Program-made: the position numbers and the translations under genes | Source: an uncultured Prevotellaceae bacterium | GTDB lineage: Bacteria > Bacteroidota > Bacteroidia > Bacteroidales > Bacteroidaceae | Length of the DNA: 39,069 nucleotides | Assembly (NCBI GenBank): GCA_902799765.1 | Contig: CADCBZ010000014.1 | Coordinates: forward strand, 1 to 39,069 | Direction of reading: 5' to 3' | The notes under the pieces: model-generated | Databases searched by the model: none | What the model was told of the DNA's origin: nothing | Seen by the model: only the letters and a program-made list of their open reading frames with translations | Part shown: positions 25,218-34,105 of the stretch, piece after piece | Layout of the letters: each line of letters opens with the position of its first letter | Numbering within the stretch: position 1 is the stretch's first letter

Positions 25218-26285
25218 ATGATACAGAAGTTACCATCATACACCGACGCATTAAGGGCAATCAATGGAAGAAAAAATCCGTTGGCATTTTTACATCTGGG
25301 CATCCTGTATGCCCAAGGTATAGGCACTGAACAAAATGAAATACTTGCCCACTACTTCATTAAGAAAGCTATTGATATGGGATGTAAAGAAGCCAAGGAA
25401 TATGTCCTCATGGAATATGAATCTGGGAAGAAGGATTTTGCCAAAGAAATTAAATCCATCATCGAGGATAAGGATTATATCACCAAGGAAACAACTGCCA
25501 AAATTAGGGCAAAAGTTGAGAAGGAAAGAAAGGCCAAAAACTACGGCAACCTTTCGAAGATCAGCAAGAATCTATCTCTGCTTTATCCTAATTTCAATCT
25601 AAACAGGGCTATTGATGATATATTGAATAGTCGTGATACCATAGATGCAGACATCTTATACGCCACTTGCACTTCAAACAATGAAGCGGAAATCTATGTA
25701 GAACAGCAGGAGAAACTATTACAGCAACTATTTGCTCCTGCCAATCGCATCAGTATTAATGACAGGGGTATAAATTCAGAACTATTAAGTCATGATGAGA
25801 GTGAACTGGCGCAATGTCTCGTCAACTTCACTGAGTCATATCGAATTATCTGCAATCGATATTACGTGCCTCCAGAAAATATCTTCACGATGGATACTTT
25901 GAACTTCTTCCCTTATATCAAAGTCACAGATTTGACATTACTGAGGCAACAAGGTCTCAGATGTCTACTGTCTGTAAAAGACATAGAACCAGCAATCCAA
26001 AATAACTATCTGAACAACCTACGTAACGACAAAATATTGCTTGATATATGCGAGCAGATTAAAGATCAGGATATGCAACTGTTCCTTATATCATTTGTCG
26101 AACTGAACATTGATATCGAGGCTTTGGGTATCACCTCGTTACAATTACTTAGTGCATATAGGAGTTGCAACCTCGTTCCTCATGTTGAGTTTCTGAATGC
26201 ATTCGTGAACAGACTGACAAAAGCTGGTATCAAACACAACTTACCGCAATATACAACTGAGAATCTTCCTCCAATAAACCTGTAA
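25218..26285 (+). CDS. Protein with N-terminal Sel1-type repeat, otherwise unknown
   Basis: A 355-residue protein 12 bases after the AAA+ gene, so probably in the same operon. Residues 18-55 hold one to two Sel1-type helical repeats (LAFLHLGILYAQGIGTEQN, HYFIKKAIDMGCKEAKEY). Residues 60-100 are highly charged and likely coiled coil. The C-terminal 200 residues are helical, with no motif I recognise. Sel1 repeats bind proteins, so it could be a substrate adaptor for the AAA+ ATPase. It ends the plus-strand cargo. Confidence 0.6.
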   Translation: MIQKLPSYTDALRAINGRKNPLAFLHLGILYAQGIGTEQNEILAHYFIKKAIDMGCKEAKEYVLMEYESGKKDFAKEIKSIIEDKDYITKETTAKIRAKVEKERKAKNYGNLSKISKNLSLLYPNFNLNRAIDDILNSRDTIDADILYATCTSNNEAEIYVEQQEKLLQQLFAPANRISINDRGINSELLSHDESELAQCLVNFTESYRIICNRYYVPPENIFTMDTLNFFPYIKVTDLTLLRQQGLRCLLSVKDIEPAIQNNYLNNLRNDKILLDICEQIKDQDMQLFLISFVELNIDIEALGITSLQLLSAYRSCNLVPHVEFLNAFVNRLTKAGIKHNLPQYTTENLPPINL

Positions 26286-26311
26286 AACTATAGAACAGCA
26301 AGTGTTATCAG

Positions 26312-26349
26312 TTTAGTAATGCGTTTGAGAAGTCCCTCAAAATACTAAA
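26312..26349. terminator. Two-tier hairpin between convergent operons
   Basis: TTTAGTA (26312-26318) pairs with TACTAAA (26343-26349), and TTTGAG (26324-26329) pairs with CTCAAA (26336-26341). It sits in the 145-base gap between the two converging operons, so it may act as a bidirectional terminator, although neither strand has a T-run after the stem. CTATAGAA also occurs on both sides of it (26288 and 26355). Confidence 0.4.
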
Positions 26350-26430
26350 ACATGCTATAGAAAGAAACATTTGTCCTGTCATAATTCATGGAAGAAGCCC
26401 TGCAATGTACAATAATGGATATATATATTA

Positions 26431-27117
26431 TCACAATGTGTACTTCTTGAATACCTTCATCTCCTCCTGTTTAGCCATCAAAGAAAAATCGATTCCTACA
26501 TTTGCAAACTCTTTCATCAGAATTGTATTTTCCAAAAATGTTTCAGTAGCACGAGTAAGATTCTGGCGTAAGATTGTCTTATCCAATTCCTCGTCTCGGC
26601 TGACTTCAGTATTACTGGCTATCGTATCGTAGATTGCACGTAAGTTCTCACGGTTATCTTTCTCTGTTTTGGCCTTTGGGTCAATATAATTCTTCAAGAA
26701 TGAAGCCAATATCTTCGCCCCCATATCACCTTTGAAATACTGACGAGTGGCAAAAAGCAGGAACAATCCGATAACATCCATCTGATTAAGTCCCATTCGA
26801 CTTGCAACTATTTGGAATAGGTAAACCTCCTGTGGAGCAGCATAGCCATCAGAGCCAATCAACTTAATCAAGTCTCTTAGATAACTCTCCTTCGCCTGCC
26901 GGGTATTTGGCATCTCCTCATCAACCTTGTCGTAACCACCATGTAAGGCCTCAGTCAGTTTGTTTTCGTCAATTCCTTCCAAATGACAGATGGTACTCAA
27001 GGCCTCTTTTTCTTCTGTAGTAACTTGTCCATCAGCGATAGCCATAGCTGTTAAATCGCGGGCTAATTTGAATTGTGGTTCAGTGACCACTGCTAAAAAT
27101 CGTTTAATTATGCTCAT
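26431..27117 (-). CDS. TerB-like protein
   Basis: A 228-residue, all-helical protein. LARDLTAMAIADGQVTTEEK (about residues 18-37) is the acidic TerB motif, and IKLIGSDGYAAPQEVYLFQI (about 84-103) repeats it in the second half, as in TerB-fold proteins. TerB domains bind divalent metals and occur in tellurite-resistance and conflict-type signalling operons at the membrane. It starts 14 bases after the RyR membrane-protein gene, so the two are one transcript. A function with that protein is inferred. Confidence 0.72.
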   Translation of the reverse strand: MSIIKRFLAVVTEPQFKLARDLTAMAIADGQVTTEEKEALSTICHLEGIDENKLTEALHGGYDKVDEEMPNTRQAKESYLRDLIKLIGSDGYAAPQEVYLFQIVASRMGLNQMDVIGLFLLFATRQYFKGDMGAKILASFLKNYIDPKAKTEKDNRENLRAIYDTIASNTEVSRDEELDKTILRQNLTRATETFLENTILMKEFANVGIDFSLMAKQEEMKVFKKYTL

Positions 27118-27131
27118 TTTACATTAAACGC

Positions 27132-29492
27132 TTAATTTGTCAACAACTTTTCTTTGTTCAATAATATGGAGTTATCCACTACACAATAATCAAACAGCTT
27201 ATAATCACATGGCCAGTTACTACTTAATGTTGCACGACTTTCGTCATCTAGTTCTTGCCATGGACGGAGACAATTGTGTTCAAGTGTTCGCTCATCGCAT
27301 CTGTGTAAACCTTTGTCTGCTTTGACGTAACCAAGTATCTCATGTGATGCGTTCCACCTTATATGTTCCAAACGAGCAAGATTCATAATGATACGATTTT
27401 CCTCATCATCCAGCAACGTGTATCTAATCTTATCGTATTCACCCTCATAGATAGGCATATTATTCCCGTCAAAATACCTGCGAAAGAAACCATCCCAGTC
27501 ATAATCGCATCCTTTTAACTCCAACATTGCCTTCTTTAGCAGATATATCTTCGTGCCTGCATGCAGTGCATTACTAAGATCTTGCAACTCTTTTCTTCGA
27601 AGAGAGCGCAGACTATCTAACGATCCCTTTTCTAGTGCTTTCTTACGGCGATCATCCCACAGTTCTGATTCTCCTCTTAGTCGAGCATAGTTTTCTTGGT
27701 ACTTACGACCTTTTAAAGTTATTTCTTCGTTAACAATCATGTCATATGAGTAGATACTATTGGACTGACCAAAAAGTTTAATTATAGATCCCGTTTTAAA
27801 AACACAGTCATCGTTGAAGCATTTATTGTATCCCTCATTATAGTGTGAAGCGATTTCTTTCATAAATGTTTCTTTATCAGGATTGTAAGAACGAACAAAA
27901 ATCCTTAGATTACTCAAATTTTCCCTAACTCTACGTATGTGATTTAATATTCTAATAGCTAATGTCATGCCAAGTTCATCATCTCCTACGGCAATAACAA
28001 TGTAATTAAGGACTTCACAAAAATTATTATTTAATATTTCTTTATAGAATTCTTGATTTTGGCAATCGCAGGTTTTCAATTCTACTAAGGGAGTAGATCT
28101 GTCATAACTTCTTTGTTGCATCACTGAAGGAGCAAAATTCGCAAATGAACCCGCAAGTTCTTTCATTCGCCTGTCAACAACTACACAATGGAACGGACTT
28201 CTTTTCTCCAATTCAGGCCTCGCATCACAGTCGACAAAAGCGCCAAATTCATACAAGAATTTCAAAGCGTCACGTCCCACTTCGTCAAATCCAATAATGA
28301 GGCTGTTAAATGAAGACTTTACGGTAGTTGGATTCGTCTTGTCGATTTCAACAAAGCGTATTGGATGATTATTTTCATCTGCCTTCAATAATTCAACTGC
28401 GAGATACGAAGAATCTACTATACGTACATCTAAGCATTGTTTGAAAGCTATATCTTCAACAATCTGATTAAGCCCATTTCGTCTAGCATGGCAATAGATA
28501 CGTTGTTTTACTTTTGTTGCCTTGATGCTATTAATTGTAGAATCCGTTGCCAAAGTGGATACTGCACGAATATTCTCCTCTTCATTTTCTGAAAGAAAGA
28601 ATATATGCAATTGAGCTACCGACTCAAATTTCGTTAAATCTGAAATCAGGCTTCTCAGTTTACTGAGGTTCATCTCAGTAAGTACATCACCATTATCTAT
28701 TTTGTCTTTGTCCACATCACATAAACGGGATTCGGTAAATGTAACTCTTGCTCCCAGTTCTTCTGCATCTGCAAAAGTCTGCCGTCTATGAGTAAACATC
28801 CCGATAATACTATTCAATCCGTTCTGTTCTTCTTCGCCGATGTTATTATTTTCTACAAAGACCAAAATAGCCCTGTCATCTTTAAATCGAATACTATTGG
28901 ACAGCATACGCGAAGGTTCGTTCATTCCCCAAAATACGTAAAGATGGTTATGCTGATCATCGATAGTAGTCTTACGATGCAAATTGTAAAAAGCTTTCAA
29001 CCGTGCATACGCTAAACTTAGTAGAATAGCGACTGTACAGAGGAAAGACGCAACTGCTTGCAAAGAAATAAGTCCCTTAATATATTGGTGATTAGATATA
29101 CCATCAAGGACATTGCTATCAATACTCCCCGTAAATAGTTGGAAGGAGCAGACCAAAGAACGGAATAAATATTCAGCATTGACAAATAGGTAAGTGCCAA
29201 CCTCATTATCCATATTTTCACAAGAAAAAGCCCAAAGATGTAGAGCCGTTCCTGTGCATAAAAAGAGCCACATCAGGCTTACAAGGAATAGCATAGTCCT
29301 CTCTCGACGAGCTACTTGACTATGCCTTTTCTCCCACCATGCTCTACCATATTTCCATAAAAGTCTTATACCATCTATCGTTGCCATAGCAACGAGAAAA
29401 GCTGCAATCCATACGTTACTGGTATACAATAAAGCACATAGGATTATACTTAGAGCGATTGAAATTGCGATTTTATTAGCTATTTGTTTCAT
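27132..29492 (-). CDS. Membrane protein with tandem Rossmann (TrkA-N-like) folds and C-terminal RyR domain
   Basis: A 786-residue protein. Four transmembrane helices are predicted at about 5-25, 27-46, 66-88 and 142-164. The loop between the third and fourth (residues 100-135, SLVCSFQLFTGSIDS) is hydrophobic and could dip into the membrane like a channel pore loop. Residues 182-380 and 395-600 each begin like a nucleotide-binding Rossmann fold (LYVFWGMNEPSR; SLIIGFDEVGRDA), as in TrkA-N/RCK modules. Residues 705-750 (LARLEHIRWNASHEILGY, then HNCLRPWQELD) are a divergent RyR domain. The layout suggests a ligand-gated channel or membrane sensor. The pore has no canonical K+ selectivity filter, so ion type is unknown. 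Confidence 0.72.
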   Translation of the reverse strand: MKQIANKIAISIALSIILCALLYTSNVWIAAFLVAMATIDGIRLLWKYGRAWWEKRHSQVARRERTMLFLVSLMWLFLCTGTALHLWAFSCENMDNEVGTYLFVNAEYLFRSLVCSFQLFTGSIDSNVLDGISNHQYIKGLISLQAVASFLCTVAILLSLAYARLKAFYNLHRKTTIDDQHNHLYVFWGMNEPSRMLSNSIRFKDDRAILVFVENNNIGEEEQNGLNSIIGMFTHRRQTFADAEELGARVTFTESRLCDVDKDKIDNGDVLTEMNLSKLRSLISDLTKFESVAQLHIFFLSENEEENIRAVSTLATDSTINSIKATKVKQRIYCHARRNGLNQIVEDIAFKQCLDVRIVDSSYLAVELLKADENNHPIRFVEIDKTNPTTVKSSFNSLIIGFDEVGRDALKFLYEFGAFVDCDARPELEKRSPFHCVVVDRRMKELAGSFANFAPSVMQQRSYDRSTPLVELKTCDCQNQEFYKEILNNNFCEVLNYIVIAVGDDELGMTLAIRILNHIRRVRENLSNLRIFVRSYNPDKETFMKEIASHYNEGYNKCFNDDCVFKTGSIIKLFGQSNSIYSYDMIVNEEITLKGRKYQENYARLRGESELWDDRRKKALEKGSLDSLRSLRRKELQDLSNALHAGTKIYLLKKAMLELKGCDYDWDGFFRRYFDGNNMPIYEGEYDKIRYTLLDDEENRIIMNLARLEHIRWNASHEILGYVKADKGLHRCDERTLEHNCLRPWQELDDESRATLSSNWPCDYKLFDYCVVDNSILLNKEKLLTN

Positions 29493-29741
29493 CTGTATGC
29501 TTTTAGTGATTTGTATGCTGCAAATTTAGCAATTTTTCCGCAACAATAGTGACTCTAATGCAAATTTTTGCTTATTTTTATTAATAATTGAATATCAACT
29601 TGGAAGATTGGCATGTATTTGTCAGTTCAAAGAGATTTAGCTTTTCAAGACTTGACTCAATCCATCGAATGAGTCGATACTTTTCATCGTTTGACTATAA
29701 TGAATAGATGGAATGGTCCTAGAGCTGACTTTTTATGTTAC
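29493..29741 (-). promoter_or_regulatory. Intergenic region with possible promoter for the RyR membrane protein
   Basis: CAAATTTA at 29521-29528 reads TAAATTTG on the minus strand, a correct -7 box, 29 bases from the start codon at 29492. No -33 TTTG is found at 19-21 bases. The rest is AT-rich, with a six-base inverted repeat GACTCA/TGAGTC at 29654-29675 that may help end the upstream lipoprotein transcript. No gene is seen. Confidence 0.35.
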
Positions 29742-31013
29742 TTATGGATAATACTCTATTTCTCTTGTTTCTATTCCTTGACTGCTCTTCCGTTTTATCC
29801 AGTTCCCTATTGCGTCCTTTTCTATTATAGTATAATTGAGAGTGTACTGTTCCGCAGATTCACCCTCTTCATCACCCATTTCAGGTGCAACATCTATATG
29901 TTCTTTTATTACATAACCGTCTTTGTCATAAGTAAATGTATTAGTGACACCATCACAGAATTTTTCAGTTATTAATCCCAGTGCATTATAAGAATAGCTA
30001 ACGCCATAGAATTCGTCGAAACTGCCAGAAGTAATGCGTCCGGCCTTATCGCGTGCGACACCTCCACAGAAAACTTGATTCAGTTTTTTTCCATTTTCTG
30101 TTAACCAAAAACCATTCTTGTCAAATGTGTATATAGAAGTCCCATTGCTATTCTTCCATTTACAAGACTTCACAGGTCCACGCAAATCAAATATACCCAA
30201 TTCTCCACGTCCAGGAACGGCTTCTTGGGTATCTTTTACATTTTTCTCTGTATTGTCTTGCGAGTTAATAGAAACAGTATCATCTGTTTCTGCTAAGTCA
30301 AAAATTGCTTTGCCTTCATCAGTAAGATAATTAACTGCCTCACTCGACGGAACATCAATTGTTTCCCAGAGATGTGCTCCATATAGATATAGAAGTTTGC
30401 ATCCATCCTTTGTTGGGCATAGGTACCCAATGCCTCCTATGAATGCCTCGTCTTTATCCTTCTGATCATCGGAACCATGAGTTTTTACCAACTTCACAAT
30501 GTCATCAGCAGTAAATTTCAATATCTCATCATCAACCATTACGTGTCCATCAGACAATCTCACTATTTTATAACTCTCACTTGGCCCTCCATTGCTGAAA
30601 ATGCCATCCGTTACGTGAAAGAATACAGCTTGAGAATTTTGATATACATTCTCGATTATTAATTGATATGAAATAGCACCTAACGATTCAATTTCACCTT
30701 TTTGGACACCTAGAGGGAAATAGTCTGTAAGTCTCTTAGCCAACTCATCAAGTTTACCCTCTATAGGCTGTTTCAATTCTGGCCCGACCTCAGAAAGTTT
30801 CATGATTTCCTTAATGCCCGCAGAAACATTGTCCTGTAGTTTTCCCTCTCCGAGAGGTATGTCAACTTTTAATTCCAGACCCGCCTGTCCGCCTTCTGGC
30901 CCGACCTCAGTAACTGTTTTCTCAAAAGTTTCAAATTCCAAAGGAACTTGGACGGGATTGCCACATGCAATGATAAAGATGGCCGTTATGGCTAAAATAA
31001 AAAAACTTTTCAT
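29742..31013 (-). CDS. Predicted lipoprotein with C-terminal YD-like repeats
   Basis: A 423-residue protein. The signal peptide ends in a lipobox with Cys17 (ITAIFIIACGN), so it should be anchored in an envelope membrane. Residues 20-85 contain a self-similar stretch (VTEVGPEGGQ... and KLSEVGPELKQ...). Residues 270-423 have three short RHS/YD-like units (YTFDKNGFWL, YSYNALGLITEK, FTYDKDGYVIKE), common in Bacteroidales surface lipoproteins. No catalytic motif is seen. It follows the Sel1 membrane-protein gene by 20 bases and is probably co-transcribed. Confidence 0.65.
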   Translation of the reverse strand: MKSFFILAITAIFIIACGNPVQVPLEFETFEKTVTEVGPEGGQAGLELKVDIPLGEGKLQDNVSAGIKEIMKLSEVGPELKQPIEGKLDELAKRLTDYFPLGVQKGEIESLGAISYQLIIENVYQNSQAVFFHVTDGIFSNGGPSESYKIVRLSDGHVMVDDEILKFTADDIVKLVKTHGSDDQKDKDEAFIGGIGYLCPTKDGCKLLYLYGAHLWETIDVPSSEAVNYLTDEGKAIFDLAETDDTVSINSQDNTEKNVKDTQEAVPGRGELGIFDLRGPVKSCKWKNSNGTSIYTFDKNGFWLTENGKKLNQVFCGGVARDKAGRITSGSFDEFYGVSYSYNALGLITEKFCDGVTNTFTYDKDGYVIKEHIDVAPEMGDEEGESAEQYTLNYTIIEKDAIGNWIKRKSSQGIETREIEYYP

Positions 31014-31033
31014 ACTTCAATGTTAAATGATAC

Positions 31034-32464
31034 TTAGTTAAGATGATAATGATCCATATACTCTTTCGCGAGTTCATAACCTTGATTTTTTGCTTTTCTC
31101 AAATATTGCAATCCTTCTTGCTGATAACCATGCTCATACATATATTGCCCATAATGACAAGCAGAATATTTTTCATCATTGTCAGCAGCCTGCTTAAACC
31201 ACTTCATTGCGATATTAATATCTTTGGCTGTGCCTATCCCTTTTTCATAACAATCAGCAACACGGAATTGACAATCAGCATCACCTCCCTCAGCTCCCTT
31301 AAGAAACCACTTGAACGATTCGACACTATTGCACAATCCATATTCCTCTTTATCATATAAACGTCCCAAGGGATAGCAAGCTTGTATTACTCCGCGATTG
31401 TATGCTTCATTATATAACTCGACAGCTTTCTGGGGATTAAACGGGGCTCCCCACCCATGATCATAGCACCGTGCTAAATCCCAAAAAGCCACTTTATTAC
31501 CTAATTTAACAGCACGAGAGAATAATTCAAAAGCTTTGTTGTAATCTTTATCAACTCCTTTTCCTGACCAATATCTTTCGCCCAATCTGCATATAGCCCA
31601 GGAATCGCCACTTTCCACTCCTTTCTGTATTTTTGCTAACTCTTCCGCATCTGCGGCTTCTCTTATTCTTGTATCAGCCTTATGGCTACCCAAATATTTT
31701 GGTACTAGATAAATGATAGCAATGACTGATGCAATATAGCCAGCAAAAGTATTGTAGCTGATTGTTATGAGGAAGCCTATAAAACTTATTACACCAGCCG
31801 AAATATAATAAACTTTAGAGTCACTTTCTTTTGTGTCAAATCGATCTGTAACAGCACCATAAGTAAGATTAACTATTAATGCTAACAACCACAATTCCAA
31901 TAATTTTAGAATCCAGCCCATTATCGACCATCCTAAAAAATCTGTAAAAATATAATAAAGGAGTGAGACAATAATCACGGATAGACTCCAAATAATGCCA
32001 ATAATTCCAGTGTCTTTTCTTGTATAATAATCACCTGTCAAATCATGGTCAATTGCTATTTTGTCTGTTACCAATACTTGTGCTGTTAATGCAATAACGA
32101 GCAATAGCGTTAATAAATATGAACCGCATATTTCTTCAAGTCTACCCGTATATCCCAAGAAAAAATAAATCTGGCACATTCCAATAACAGCAACTGCAAC
32201 AGCGGGGAAAATGCGATTATATTTTTTGTACACGAATATTACTGAGCATATACCAATTAACACTAAGCTCCATAATGCTAGAGTAGAATTAGTTGACGGC
32301 AAAATATCCCAAGACCTTATTGCATTCCATAAACTAGAACTGAATAAGGGTCTTACAACATGTCCTTCTTTATCTGATGTTGATAAACTCCCACAAGAGC
32401 ACAACATGCTAAGTGAAACAATAAAGCTTATAAGTATTCTTCGGAAACGAAATACAGTATTCAT
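31034..32464 (-). CDS. Membrane protein with C-terminal Sel1 repeats
   Basis: A 476-residue protein. The N-terminus has a signal with a lipobox-like LCSC (Cys24). Residues 55-255 contain about seven hydrophobic helices (for example SLVLIGICSVIFVYK and VISFIGFLITISYNTF). Residues 275-470 carry five to six Sel1 repeats: AICRLGERYWSGKGVDKDYN, AFWDLARCYDHGWG, DCQFRVADCYEKGIGTAKD and others. Sel1 repeats are protein-interaction scaffolds, here on the cytoplasmic or periplasmic side of a membrane domain. A lipoprotein with seven more helices is unusual; the start could instead be a plain first helix. Confidence 0.7.
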   Translation of the reverse strand: MNTVFRFRRILISFIVSLSMLCSCGSLSTSDKEGHVVRPLFSSSLWNAIRSWDILPSTNSTLALWSLVLIGICSVIFVYKKYNRIFPAVAVAVIGMCQIYFFLGYTGRLEEICGSYLLTLLLVIALTAQVLVTDKIAIDHDLTGDYYTRKDTGIIGIIWSLSVIIVSLLYYIFTDFLGWSIMGWILKLLELWLLALIVNLTYGAVTDRFDTKESDSKVYYISAGVISFIGFLITISYNTFAGYIASVIAIIYLVPKYLGSHKADTRIREAADAEELAKIQKGVESGDSWAICRLGERYWSGKGVDKDYNKAFELFSRAVKLGNKVAFWDLARCYDHGWGAPFNPQKAVELYNEAYNRGVIQACYPLGRLYDKEEYGLCNSVESFKWFLKGAEGGDADCQFRVADCYEKGIGTAKDINIAMKWFKQAADNDEKYSACHYGQYMYEHGYQQEGLQYLRKAKNQGYELAKEYMDHYHLN

Positions 32465-32491
32465 ATCATTCTTCTATTAAATTTGATTCAA

Positions 32492-32522
32492 CAAATATAT
32501 TACTGCAATTGTAACAGCGAAT
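32492..32522 (-). promoter_or_regulatory. Possible promoter upstream of the Sel1 membrane protein
   Basis: On the minus strand TATATTTG (32492-32499) is a correct -7 box, with TTCG 19 bases further upstream as a poor -33. It lies in an 85-base gap after the macro-TIR gene, so the Sel1 and lipoprotein genes may have their own promoter. Confidence 0.35.
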
Positions 32523-32549
32523 ATGAGACAGGTCTTAACTCACATCAAA

Positions 32550-33650
32550 TTAATCACCCATATGATTAATGGATAATGCTGAAGCAATCCTTTTCAACAA
32601 CTGGGTATATGACTCCTCAACATGATTCATGTCAAATTGAACAAAATCGAAGTCAACAAGATCATATTCAAGACTCTCGGAATATGGTGACATGTCAAGC
32701 CGGACAGGAATCACTTTTTTCTTTCGTTCCATGGCAACGGACACCTCGCTTACTACATTTCTGGATTTGTTCGAATTTTCTGATGACATGAATAACATTA
32801 CTTTTACTTGTTTTATGGCATCTACAATTACTTTCTTATAAGACACTCCACTAAACATGCCATCCATATCCAACCAACAACTAACTCCCGACTTTTTAAG
32901 ACGCTCGTATATTGATTTGACAATTTCCGAATCTTTTCTTGAATAGCTTATAAAAACATCTTTGTTAATTTCTACAGGAGAATTAAGTTCATCAGAATTC
33001 AAAATAGGTTCATCAGATAGCAGTTCTTCAGACTGTTGCTCTTTTAATAAATGCGATATCGCCTCCTGTGAGGCAAAAGCCTCAAAAAAAGAAAGGAAAT
33101 TCCAATCATCCTTCTTATCATGACAATCAAAGAGATATATCTCAACATGTAAAGCCTTATTTGTTTTTCGCAAGTTTCTTGCTACTACCTCAGACATCGT
33201 TTTGGCCACTTTAGCATAAGGGATTCCAGCTCCTCCAGTCCCGATTGCAGGTAAGGCTATATGTGTCAACCCCATTACGTGAAACAACTTGAAACACTTG
33301 TCTAATGAGTGGTCTATGATATACTGAAAAATATCATCTCCAGAGATTCCTTCTGGTGTGTTGGATTTATCAATACTTCTGTCAACAGTGATGCAATGAA
33401 ATATGTACTTTTGTTTCAAATTCCCTGCCGTTGTGACAACAGCGTCACCAACATTAACAGGAAGTTTTCTATGAGCATCTTCTAAAATCTCATTTCCTCC
33501 AGCTTTGACAATTGCACTAGATAAGCCACCCCTTAAATTCATAGTTGAGGCACAACTGCTAACAATTACTTCTGCTTGGCTATCTAATATATTACCAAAC
33601 AATATCTCTACAATAGAATTGTTAATATGATATTCTCTTTTCTGTTCCAT
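32550..33650 (-). CDS. Macro domain-TIR domain fusion protein
   Basis: A 366-residue protein. Residues 10-176 are a macro domain: FGNILDSQAEVIVSSCAST replaces the usual VNAAN motif, followed by LRGGLSSAIVKAGG and PAIGTGGAGIPYAKVAKTM. Residues 228-358 are a TIR domain: DVFISYSRKDSEIV, CWLDMDGMFSG, and SRNVVSEVSVAMERKKKVIPV with Glu302 at the usual catalytic NADase position. TIR enzymes break NAD+ or make ADP-ribose variants, and macro domains bind or hydrolyse ADP-ribose derivatives. One protein may thus both make and read, or limit, such a signal. The altered macro motif may change specificity. It sits three bases after the small membrane-protein gene. Confidence 0.88.
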   Translation of the reverse strand: MEQKREYHINNSIVEILFGNILDSQAEVIVSSCASTMNLRGGLSSAIVKAGGNEILEDAHRKLPVNVGDAVVTTAGNLKQKYIFHCITVDRSIDKSNTPEGISGDDIFQYIIDHSLDKCFKLFHVMGLTHIALPAIGTGGAGIPYAKVAKTMSEVVARNLRKTNKALHVEIYLFDCHDKKDDWNFLSFFEAFASQEAISHLLKEQQSEELLSDEPILNSDELNSPVEINKDVFISYSRKDSEIVKSIYERLKKSGVSCWLDMDGMFSGVSYKKVIVDAIKQVKVMLFMSSENSNKSRNVVSEVSVAMERKKKVIPVRLDMSPYSESLEYDLVDFDFVQFDMNHVEESYTQLLKRIASALSINHMGD

Positions 33651-33653
33651 GAG

Positions 33654-34097
33654 TTAGTGATTTATAACATAGAAAATACAGTAGCCCAACAGAGCCAATC
33701 CTATTAATAAAGCATATATATTATAGAAGAACAACCGAAGGATACTAGTTACTATCTGTAATACTATAATATTTATAAACATAAGAATGGCAGCACCATA
33801 ATACACAATAACTCCGCCAATGGCACCTTCAATGATGGCCAATAAAAAACCATCTTTTGCCCATATACTAATAATTGCAATAGCAAAGAGAATCCAACAT
33901 AGGAAATATATGCCTATGCTAATATTTGTACAAATATTATCTTTATTCTCGCTTATCCATTCACCGATATTTGACACAAATCTATTTAGCTTATCCCAAA
34001 AATCGCCACTGCTATCATTGTATGAAGGGAATCTGCTGACCGATTGTGGCTGGAAATTACGATTTTTTATTCTGCCATATTTGTCTATCTCTGTCAT
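33654..34097 (-). CDS. Small membrane protein of unknown function
   Basis: A 147-residue protein with a polar N-terminus (residues 1-55) and three hydrophobic helices (about 58-80, 85-112 and 115-145). No lipobox or known motif is seen. It lies between the TPR gene (8 bases) and the macro-TIR gene (3 bases), so it is in the same transcript. A small multi-helix protein in a TIR operon could be a membrane effector, but this is only an inference. Confidence 0.6.
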   Translation of the reverse strand: MTEIDKYGRIKNRNFQPQSVSRFPSYNDSSGDFWDKLNRFVSNIGEWISENKDNICTNISIGIYFLCWILFAIAIISIWAKDGFLLAIIEGAIGGVIVYYGAAILMFINIIVLQIVTSILRLFFYNIYALLIGLALLGYCIFYVINH

Positions 34098-34105
34098 GTC
34101 ATCTT

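Noticed and set aside
18840-26285. The plus-strand cargo as a CBASS system
   Set aside because: No CD-NTase (cGAS-like) gene or its GS-x-DxD motif is found anywhere in the window, although E1, E2 and JAMM-like genes are present on the other strand.
29654-29675. GACTCA/TGAGTC inverted repeat as a firm terminator
   Set aside because: Stem of only six pairs with a ten-base loop and no T-run; kept only as a note in the intergenic entry.
29691-29975. 94-codon plus-strand frame with hydrophobic residues
   Set aside because: It overlaps the end of the lipoprotein gene antisense; the Phe/Tyr-rich product is an effect of AT-rich sequence.
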